This document shows, one piece after another, positions 1 through 5,316 of a stretch of 5,316 bases of DNA. Source of the DNA: Bacteroidales bacterium UBA1722 (GTDB lineage: Bacteria; Bacteroidota; Bacteroidia; Bacteroidales; UBA932); the NCBI GenBank assembly GCA_002317435.1, contig DCIQ01000042.1, forward strand, positions 1 through 5,316, in the 5' to 3' direction. Positions within the stretch are counted from its first letter, which is position 1. The number at the start of each line of letters is the position of its first letter. Below the pieces are notes generated by a model. The model made no database searches. It saw only the letters and a list, made by a program, of their open reading frames with translations, and was not told the DNA's origin. A program made the translations under genes and the position numbers.

Positions 1-3000
1 GACATAATGGTCCGTGCAGGGAACTTGCCGGTGCCAACTGCACCCATTATCTGAATGATCCTGACACTGACAGGGTTCTCGGAGCTCTCAGAAAAGCCGG
101 CATCTCAAACCGTGAGGGTGACCGGGTGAAGGTCGTTTTCGTTCCCTCCTACCTGACCGGTGATGATGGTATCTTCAATCTTACGTATTATGAACTGCTG
201 CCGGGAATGGATCTGACCGTGTTCCCTTCATATTACGAACCTTGGGGATATACCCCTCTGGAATCCATAGCATTCGGTGTGCCTACGGTCACCACATCCC
301 TGTCCGGATTCGGCGTATGGGTGAATGAGAAGTGTGATATGGGACATCCTTCCGTCTCGGTAGTATTCAGAAATGATGACAATTATGACGCAGTGGTGGA
401 AAATATCAGCGGTCTTGTCGCGGAACTTGCCTCAGCTGAACCTGCAGAGTTGAATTCGATGCGCAAGAATGCGCTCAAGATCTCCAAAGTGGCTCTTTGG
501 GATGTCAATATCGATTACTATAAGGAAGCATACACCAGGGCGCTGTTTAAGGTGGCTGAGAAAAATTTAACTTTCAAGTATCAGTCGGAAGATGTCGATG
601 ACAGCCGTATGGAAGTGGCCCGTCCGTCCTGGACCAGTGTCCTCGTGGGACGTAAGCTGCCTCAGAGACTGGAATCTCTGGATATCATCTCCAAGAATCT
701 GTGGTGGTGCTGGAATCAGGAGGCCATAGATCTGTTCGAGAGCATCAATCCTAAATTGTGGCAGGATGTCCAGAAAAATCCTATCGCCCTTCTGGACAGG
801 CTGACCTTGGGTGATTATAAGAAACTGGAGAAGGATGCCGGCTTCGTGGAGAGACTGAATGCAGTGGCTGCCATGTTCGCCGGATATATGGAAGGGAAAA
901 AGAATCGTCCGTCCCCTTCGATAGCATACTTCTGTATGGAGTATGGCCTGGACCCGTCCCTGAAGATATATTCGGGAGGTCTCGGAATCCTTGCCGGCGA
1001 TTATCTGAAGGAATCCAGCGATATGGGCGTCAATATGACCGGTATAGGTCTGCTTTACAGATACGGATACTTCAATCAGAAACTTACGGCTCAGGGAGAT
1101 CAGGTATCCGACTATGTGCCCCAGGACTTCATGAAGATACCTGCCACGCCGGTACGGGATGCCGAAGACAAATGGGTTACGGTTTCGGTGGCCATGCCGG
1201 GACGTAATGTGTATGCCCGTCTGTGGAGAGTGGATGTAGGACGTACGGAGTTGTATCTTATGGATACCGACTTCGAGGACAATCTTCCCGAGGATCGTCA
1301 GATAACTTATAACCTCTATGGAGGTGACTGGGAAAATCGTTTGAAACAGGAACTTCTCCTCGGTATAGGTGGTATCAGAGTACTGCGTGCCCTCAATATT
1401 CACGCCGATATCTACCACTGCAATGAAGGTCATGCCGCATTCACCGGGCTCGAAAGACTCAGGGAATATATCCAGAACGATAACCTTACTTTCGCAGAAG
1501 CCCTGGAACTGGTACGTGCTTCATCGCTGTTCACTACGCATACGCCGGTACCTGCAGGACACGATGCCTTCGACGAGGATATGCTCCGTACATATCTGAC
1601 ACATATCCCTCCCAAACTGAAGACTAACTGGAACACCCTTATGGGGCTTGGGAAGATAAATCCGGGGGACAGGAACGAGAAATTCTCGATGAGTTATCTC
1701 GCTTCCAACATATCACAGGAAGTGAACGGTGTCTCCTGGCTGCACGGGAAGGTGTCCCAGGATATTCTCTCACCCCTTTGGCCGGGATATCTGCCTGAAG
1801 AACTTCATGTGGGCTACGTTACCAACGGCGTGCACTACCCCACATGGACCGCTTCCCAGTGGAAGAATGTTCATGCACGTGTATTCGGTGACGAGTTCAA
1901 GACTCACCACTATGACAAGAAATGTTTTGAAGGAATCTATAACGTGGAGGATTCCGAGATATGGAGCATCAGGACGACTCTGCGCAAACGTCTTATCGCT
2001 GAAGTGAAGAGGCGCATCTCGAATCCTGTCGATACCAATCACTATTCTCCGCAGCAGCAGGTGAAGATATGCGATACTCTTCGTGACGATGTTCTGACCA
2101 TAGGATTCGCCCGCAGATTCGCCACATATAAGAGAGCCCATCTCCTCTTCCGGGATTTGGACAGGCTGAACCAGATAGTGAACAATCCCGAACATCCCGT
2201 TCAGTTCCTCTATGCCGGAAAGGCTCATCCTGCAGACAAGGCAGGTCAGGATCTCATAAAGAGGATAGTGGAGATATCCAAGATGCCGCAGTTCATCGGC
2301 AAGATAGTGTTCGTTCCGAACTATGACATCAATTTGGCCAAATTCCTGGTTCAGGGCGTGGATATCTGGATGAATACTCCTACCCGTCCTCTGGAGGCTT
2401 CCGGGACATCCGGAGAGAAGGCCGTGATGAACGGCGTGATGCATTTCTCCGTTCTCGACGGATGGTGGGTGGAAGGTTATCGGGAGAATGCCGGATGGGC
2501 GCTTCAGATGGAACGTACATACGATGATCAGAACTACCAGGACGAACTGGATGCTGCCACCATCTACAATATGTTCGAAAATGATATCACGGTCAAGTTC
2601 TATGATGTGGATGCGGAACTGGGTTATTCGAAGTGCTGGGTGGGCATAATTAAGAACACCATCGCCAAGGTGGCTTGCAACTTCACCACCAACAGGATGA
2701 TGACGGATTACCTCGAAAGATATTATCTTCCTCTGTTCTGCAGGACGCAGAAGTTGCTTGCTGACGAGTATGCCATGGCCAGGGAGATAGCGTTCTGGAA
2801 GAAGAAGGTGCGTCGCGGATGGTCGCAGATTCAGGTGATGGATTTCACTCGTCCTACTGATGCCAACGCCAAACTGATGCTTGGAATCAACAATCACTCG
2901 GAAATCACTGTCTTCATAGGTGATCTCGCCCCTGAGGATGTGGGAGTCGAAGTGGTAGTTGCCGTCGTGGACGGGAAAGGAAAATATCACGTACATCACC

Positions 3001-3161
3001 ATGTCTCATTCAAATTGGTGTCATTTGATAAAGGTACGGCGGTATATGCTGCTGATTATGTTCCGGACTCTACCGGTGCATATCAGCTGGCGGTGAGAAT
3101 CTATGCCAAGAATGACATGCTGCCGCACCGTCAGGATTTCGAGCTGGTTAAATGGTTGTAG
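1..3161 (+). CDS. glgP: Glycogen synthase (GT3)-alpha-glucan phosphorylase (GT35) fusion, 5' partial
   Basis: The frame is open from base 3 to the TAG at 3159-3161: 1052 visible codons, numbered here from base 3. Residues 1 to about 185 are the C-terminal part of a GT3 (animal/fungal-type) glycogen synthase, including FPSYYEPWGYTP and the E-x7-E catalytic pair (E79, E87). A linker leads into a DUF3417-type segment (about 207-300, SKNLWWCWN) and then a GT35 phosphorylase core: MEYGLDP near 312, HCNEGHAAF at 472, THTPVPAGHD at 512, RRFATYKR at 704-711 (equivalents of the phosphate-binding R569 and K574 of muscle phosphorylase), and EASGTSGEK at 798-806, whose lysine 806 should carry pyridoxal phosphate. 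By family knowledge the synthase extends alpha-1,4-glucan from a nucleotide sugar and the phosphorylase releases glucose-1-phosphate; both are cytoplasmic. About 430 residues of the synthase should lie upstream, judged from yeast Gsy2. The GTG at 126 is internal, because conserved GT3 sequence precedes it. No phosphorylase catalytic residue looks lost. Whether both halves are active is not shown. Confidence 0.95.
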   Translation, partial: HNGPCRELAGANCTHYLNDPDTDRVLGALRKAGISNREGDRVKVVFVPSYLTGDDGIFNLTYYELLPGMDLTVFPSYYEPWGYTPLESIAFGVPTVTTSLSGFGVWVNEKCDMGHPSVSVVFRNDDNYDAVVENISGLVAELASAEPAELNSMRKNALKISKVALWDVNIDYYKEAYTRALFKVAEKNLTFKYQSEDVDDSRMEVARPSWTSVLVGRKLPQRLESLDIISKNLWWCWNQEAIDLFESINPKLWQDVQKNPIALLDRLTLGDYKKLEKDAGFVERLNAVAAMFAGYMEGKKNRPSPSIAYFCMEYGLDPSLKIYSGGLGILAGDYLKESSDMGVNMTGIGLLYRYGYFNQKLTAQGDQVSDYVPQDFMKIPATPVRDAEDKWVTVSVAMPGRNVYARLWRVDVGRTELYLMDTDFEDNLPEDRQITYNLYGGDWENRLKQELLLGIGGIRVLRALNIHADIYHCNEGHAAFTGLERLREYIQNDNLTFAEALELVRASSLFTTHTPVPAGHDAFDEDMLRTYLTHIPPKLKTNWNTLMGLGKINPGDRNEKFSMSYLASNISQEVNGVSWLHGKVSQDILSPLWPGYLPEELHVGYVTNGVHYPTWTASQWKNVHARVFGDEFKTHHYDKKCFEGIYNVEDSEIWSIRTTLRKRLIAEVKRRISNPVDTNHYSPQQQVKICDTLRDDVLTIGFARRFATYKRAHLLFRDLDRLNQIVNNPEHPVQFLYAGKAHPADKAGQDLIKRIVEISKMPQFIGKIVFVPNYDINLAKFLVQGVDIWMNTPTRPLEASGTSGEKAVMNGVMHFSVLDGWWVEGYRENAGWALQMERTYDDQNYQDELDAATIYNMFENDITVKFYDVDAELGYSKCWVGIIKNTIAKVACNFTTNRMMTDYLERYYLPLFCRTQKLLADEYAMAREIAFWKKKVRRGWSQIQVMDFTRPTDANAKLMLGINNHSEITVFIGDLAPEDVGVEVVVAVVDGKGKYHVHHHVSFKLVSFDKGTAVYAADYVPDSTGAYQLAVRIYAKNDMLPHRQDFELVKWL

Positions 3162-4048
3162 CAGCCACAGGATTTTTTGACGGGGTACATACCGGGCATA
3201 AGGCAGTATTGCAGGCCGTCAGGGATACATCCGTGCAGATGGGAGCAGGAAGTGCCATAATCACTTTCTGGCCCCACCCGCGGAATGTGCTCCAGCAGGA
3301 TGCATCTTCATTGAGACTGCTGAACTCCATCGATGAGAAGAAATCTCTTATCAGACAGTCAGGAATAGATGAAGTGTACGTGGTTCCTTTTACTAAAGAT
3401 TTCAGCAGGATGACCGCTCCTGACTTCATCAGGGAATATCTGATAGGAAAATTCGGAGTCACGGCTCTGGTAGTGGGATACGACCACCGTTTGGGCAGCG
3501 AAAATCCTACCCGTGAAGAACTCGCTTCCATCGCCGTGGAATGTGGACTGAAGGTGGTACAGGTGGAAGAGGTGGACTGTAATGGGGCTCCTGTGAGTTC
3601 TACCAAAATCAGAAAACTGATCGAAGCGGGGGATGTGGCGGCAGCGGCCCGCCTGCTGGGATATTCCTATCGGCTGCACGGTGTGGTGGTAAGCGGCGAC
3701 AGGATAGGGAGGACCATCGGATTCCCTACAGCCAATATCCAGCTTTATGAACCGTTGAAGATTCTTCCCGGGAATGGCGTATATAGTGTGAAGGTGACTT
3801 TTCAGGGGAAGAATTATGTCGGAGTCTGCAATGTAGGGGAGAGACCTACGGTGGCCAGCGGAAAACACCGTACCGTAGAGACATATATTCTGGATTTCGA
3901 TGAGGAAATATACGGATTGGATTTGAATCTGGAATTTATGGAGAAGATACGTGATGAAATCAGATTCGACTCCCTCGAAGAGCTGAGACGCCGGATATCC
4001 AAGGATGTGGAGAGTGTCACCTGTGCCGGTCTGCGCTGCTGTGTGTAG
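3152..4048 (+). CDS. ribF: Bifunctional riboflavin kinase/FAD synthetase RibF
   Basis: This 298-residue protein, close to the usual length of about 310, converts riboflavin to FMN and then FAD in the cytoplasm. The N-terminal FMN adenylyltransferase domain (about 1-155) shows GFFDGVHTGH at 7-16 (nucleotidyltransferase HxGH motif with T in place of the common L), PHP at 41-43, VGYDHRLG at 108-115 and SSTKIR at 149-154. The C-terminal riboflavin kinase domain (about 170-285) shows GRTIGFPTANI at 186-196, GVYSVKV at 209-215, NVGERPTV at 227-234 and the catalytic-glutamate region ETYILDFDEEIYG at 243-255. The ATG at 3152 is preferred because only five residues precede the conserved TGFFDG. It lies inside the last codons of the upstream phosphorylase gene (10-nt overlap, different frame), so the two are probably cotranscribed and perhaps translationally coupled. 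No own promoter or Shine-Dalgarno is visible. The last residues (CAGLRCCV) are unusual, with three cysteines in the final eight positions. Confidence 0.97.
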   Translation: MVVAATGFFDGVHTGHKAVLQAVRDTSVQMGAGSAIITFWPHPRNVLQQDASSLRLLNSIDEKKSLIRQSGIDEVYVVPFTKDFSRMTAPDFIREYLIGKFGVTALVVGYDHRLGSENPTREELASIAVECGLKVVQVEEVDCNGAPVSSTKIRKLIEAGDVAAAARLLGYSYRLHGVVVSGDRIGRTIGFPTANIQLYEPLKILPGNGVYSVKVTFQGKNYVGVCNVGERPTVASGKHRTVETYILDFDEEIYGLDLNLEFMEKIRDEIRFDSLEELRRRISKDVESVTCAGLRCCV

Positions 4049-4052
4049 GGGA

Positions 4053-4083
4053 TATTCAGATAGCTTTACCTATTTTTTGAATA
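4053..4083 (+). other. Imperfect AT-rich hairpin after ribF
   Basis: TATTCA (4053-4058) pairs with TGAATA (4078-4083), and GATAG (4059-4063) with CTATT (4070-4074, one G-U). A 3-nt T bulge separates the two stems and the loop is 5 to 6 nt. The structure begins 4 nt after the ribF stop. It could protect the 3' end of the ribF mRNA, or act as an operator-like dyad, since its right arm covers the predicted -33 box of the greA promoter. It is weak and may be chance in AT-rich DNA. Confidence 0.25.
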
Positions 4084-4106
4084 GTTTATAAAATTTATTA
4101 TTTTTG
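4076..4106 (+). promoter_or_regulatory. Bacteroidota-type promoter for the greA unit
   Basis: TTTG at 4076-4079 fits the -33 box. After a 19-nt spacer, TATTTTTG at 4099-4106 fits the -7 box TAnnTTTG exactly. Box sequences and spacing match the known consensus of the Bacteroidota primary sigma factor. Transcription should start about 4 to 8 nt past the -7 box, near 4110-4114, giving greA a leader of about 55 nt. It lies in the only sizeable intergenic gap in the window and points toward greA. Confidence 0.75.
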
Positions 4107-4117
4107 TGTCCGGATGA

Positions 4118-4150
4118 GGGTCCCGTATGAACGGGATTCTTTTTTGTTTT
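4118..4150 (+). terminator. Terminator-like hairpin in the greA leader
   Basis: GGGTCCCGT (4118-4126) pairs with ACGGGATTC (4131-4139) as a 9-bp stem, with two G-U pairs, around the tetraloop ATGA. A T-rich tract (TTTTTTGTTTT, 4140-4150) follows directly, which is the form of an intrinsic terminator. It sits about 70 nt after the ribF stop, so it could end the upstream unit. It also lies only a few bases downstream of the predicted greA start site, so transcripts from that promoter must pass it as well. It may therefore serve as terminator for ribF, attenuator for greA, or both. Confidence 0.7.
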
Positions 4151-4167
4151 ACTTAACACTTTTGTAT

Positions 4168-4638
4168 ATGCCTGATATTCACTATGTAACTGCTGAAGGG
4201 CTGGAGAAGCTGAAAGCGGAATTGGCGAAACTGGAAAGCCAGAGACCTGTCATCTCCAAACAGATAGAGGAAGCCCGTGCACAGGGTGATATTTCTGAAA
4301 ATGCGGAATATGATGCAGCCAAGGAAGCCCAGGGGCTTCTCGAACTAAAGATAACCAAACTGGAGACCACTATCGCCAATGCACGCATCATCGATGAATC
4401 CAAGATTACCACTGATCAGGTTCAGATGCTTACCAAGGTCAAGATAAGAAATCTTGCGAACAAGGCCGTGATGGAATATACCATCGTCGGAGAGAGCGAA
4501 GCGAATCTCCGTGAAGGGAAGATGGCTGTCAGCACCCCTATTGCCAAGTCACTCCTTGGCCACAGAGTCGGCGATGTCGTCGAAGTGAGCGTGCCTTCCG
4601 GTGTGATGAAATTCGAAGTGCTCTCAATCTCATTATAG
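4168..4638 (+). CDS. greA: Transcription elongation factor GreA
   Basis: This 156-residue protein is of normal GreA length (about 158). GreA enters the RNA polymerase secondary channel and stimulates cleavage of backtracked RNA, rescuing arrested complexes. The N-terminal coiled coil (about 8-75) carries the tip motif GDISENAEY with the acidic residues D41 and E44, at the same numbering as in E. coli GreA. The C-terminal FKBP-like domain (about 80-156) includes YTIVGESEAN, ISTPIAKSLLG-like sequence (here VSTPIAKSLLGH) and a VGDVVEV strand. The start at 4168 (MPDIHYVTAEGLEKL) matches the family N-terminus. An in-frame ATG at 4114 would add 18 unconserved residues encoded through the leader hairpin and T-run, and is disfavoured. 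No Shine-Dalgarno is seen, and the region before the start is AT-rich, as expected in Bacteroidota. The gene heads a compact unit with the HIT and lipoprotein genes. Confidence 0.97.
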   Translation: MPDIHYVTAEGLEKLKAELAKLESQRPVISKQIEEARAQGDISENAEYDAAKEAQGLLELKITKLETTIANARIIDESKITTDQVQMLTKVKIRNLANKAVMEYTIVGESEANLREGKMAVSTPIAKSLLGHRVGDVVEVSVPSGVMKFEVLSISL

Positions 4639-4640
4639 CC

Positions 4641-5057
4641 ATGGCTTCTGTATTTTCCCGTATTGCCGCAGGCGAAATCCCTTCCTATAAGGTAGCGGAG
4701 AGCGAGCGTTACTATGCGTTTCTGGATATCGCCCCGATGAAGAAGGGGCACACTCTGGTCATTCCCAAGATGGAGACTGACTATATCTTCGACCTTCCGG
4801 AGGAGGAATATGCCGGGCTGTGGGAGTTCGCCGGGAAGGTGGCTCTGGCAGTGAAGGCGGCCATCCCCTGCAAGAGGGTGGGTGTCGCAGTCCTCGGGAT
4901 GGAAGTCCCTCATGCCCATATACATCTCGTTCCGCTCGAATCGGAGGCGGATATGGATTTCAGAAAGGAAAAACTCTCCCTTTCCGTGGAAGAATTCGCT
5001 CAGACCGCCGCTTCCATAGCGGCCGAATACGAAAAAATCACTCGATTAACCAAATGA
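4641..5057 (+). CDS. HIT-family nucleotide-binding hydrolase
   Basis: This 138-residue protein has the typical length of a single-domain HIT protein. It begins with the family pattern VFSRIAAGEIPSYKV and continues with FLDIAPMKKGHTLVIPK (27-43). It carries the defining histidine triad HAHIHLV, with H91, H93 and H95. By analogy with Hint1, H93 is the nucleophile that takes up the nucleoside monophosphate. Family members act as purine nucleoside phosphoramidases or dinucleoside polyphosphate hydrolases in the cytoplasm; the exact substrate cannot be told. The N-terminal cysteines found in zinc-binding relatives are absent (SVFSRI). The ATG lies 2 nt after the greA stop, so it is almost surely cotranscribed with greA. 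The stop codon overlaps the next gene's start. Confidence 0.95.
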   Translation: MASVFSRIAAGEIPSYKVAESERYYAFLDIAPMKKGHTLVIPKMETDYIFDLPEEEYAGLWEFAGKVALAVKAAIPCKRVGVAVLGMEVPHAHIHLVPLESEADMDFRKEKLSLSVEEFAQTAASIAAEYEKITRLTK

Positions 5058-5316
5058 AAAAAGTCTTTCTTGTCGCCGCTGTGGCGATGGCTGTGTTGTC
5101 CTGCAGCTCAAACCGAAAAAGTGTGATAACCGTAGATGCCGCCGGTACGGCGGACAGTACTCAGGTTATAGTTTATAAATTGGCTGTCAGCCACCTGATA
5201 GCGATGGATACCCTTTATGTCAAAGGGGGAAAGGCGTCATGTGACGTGACTGTGGCTCCTTCCGCTCCCGATTTCTTCTATCTGGAGATGAACGGACGCA
5301 GGATAGCCTCGTTGAT
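5054..5316 (+). CDS. Lipoprotein, possible DUF4369/thioredoxin-like N-terminus, 3' partial
   Basis: The first 87 codons are visible before the window ends. The start ATG overlaps the HIT stop in an ATGA junction (4 nt). The N-terminus is a type II signal peptide: basic MKK, hydrophobic VFLVAAVAMAV, then lipobox VLSC with C17 as the likely lipidated residue. The following SSNRKS lacks the acidic residues of the Bacteroidota surface-export signal, so a periplasm-facing lipoprotein is more likely than a surface one. The mature part looks beta-rich (VITVDAAG, TQVIVYKLA, MDTLYVKGGKASCDV, APDFFYLEMNGRR). This resembles the N-terminal DUF4369 domain that precedes a TlpA-like thioredoxin domain in many Bacteroidota lipoproteins. 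That assignment is from memory of the pattern and is tentative; no CxxC is visible because the 3' end is missing. Confidence 0.85.
   Translation, partial: MKKVFLVAAVAMAVLSCSSNRKSVITVDAAGTADSTQVIVYKLAVSHLIAMDTLYVKGGKASCDVTVAPSAPDFFYLEMNGRRIASL

Noticed and set aside
126..128. GTG at 126 as the start of the first gene
   Set aside because: The frame is open back to the window edge and encodes conserved GT3 sequence (HNGPCREL onward) before it, so the GTG is an internal valine codon.
567..1433. 288-codon open frame on the minus strand
   Set aside because: It is antisense to the GT3-GT35 linker and phosphorylase N-terminus, shows no family motif and has no promoter of its own.
2391..2432. GEK instead of GMK/NMK at the PLP-lysine motif as a sign of an inactive phosphorylase
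   Set aside because: The lysine itself is kept, the surrounding EASGTSG and LDGWW motifs are intact, and this variant is, to my recollection, usual in Bacteroidota homologues.
1770..3002. 410-codon open frame on the minus strand
   Set aside because: It lies wholly opposite the conserved phosphorylase domain, its translation has no recognisable domain, and it fits a shadow of sense codon use.
3359..3868. 169-codon minus-strand frame within ribF
   Set aside because: It is antisense to clearly conserved RibF motifs; the translation shows nothing recognisable.
4114..4167. greA start at the upstream ATG as the main start
   Set aside because: The 18 extra residues are encoded by the hairpin and T-run and are absent from the GreA family; MPDIHYVTAEG at 4168 matches the normal N-terminus.
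4422..4925. 167-codon minus-strand frame across greA and the HIT gene
   Set aside because: It crosses the junction of two well-supported genes on the other strand, and its translation is not protein-like.
1..5316. Mobile element, CRISPR, tRNA/rRNA or a new defence system
   Set aside because: No transposase, direct-repeat array, terminal repeats, tRNA-like fold or unknown gene cluster was seen; nearly all DNA is accounted for by recognisable genes.

Overview
The window reads as a Bacteroidales (Bacteroidota) chromosome segment. Three things point there. The only recognisable promoter matches the Bacteroidota type (TTTG, 19-nt spacer, TAnnTTTG). No start codon has a convincing Shine-Dalgarno sequence. 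The first gene is an animal/fungal-type (GT3) glycogen synthase fused to an alpha-glucan phosphorylase, an architecture I know from Bacteroidota. The genus cannot be fixed from the sequence. All genes lie on the + strand, coding is dense, and no gene-free stretch exceeds about 120 bases.

Layout: (1) bases 1-3161 hold the 3' part of the GT3-GT35 fusion gene; its 5' end lies outside the window. (2) ribF (3152-4048), bifunctional riboflavin kinase/FAD synthetase, overlaps the fusion gene's end by 10 nt. (3) A 119-nt AT-rich gap (4049-4167) holds a strong-looking Bacteroidota promoter and, almost immediately downstream, a GC-stem hairpin followed by a T-run. (4) greA (4168-4638), the transcript-cleavage elongation factor, comes next. 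(5) A HIT-family nucleotide hydrolase (4641-5057) follows after 2 nt. (6) A lipoprotein gene (5054 to the window end) overlaps the HIT stop by 4 nt and runs off the edge.

There appear to be two transcription units. The first joins glucan turnover to flavin cofactor synthesis, probably an accident of packing. The second is a greA-HIT-lipoprotein operon driven from the 4076-4106 promoter. Nothing resembles a mobile element, CRISPR array, tRNA or rRNA, and the content is mostly core housekeeping. The two points most worth a second look are the fusion of opposing glucan activities in one polypeptide and the terminator-like hairpin at the very start of the predicted greA transcript. The latter resembles in layout the greA leader of Escherichia coli, which yields short terminated RNAs.
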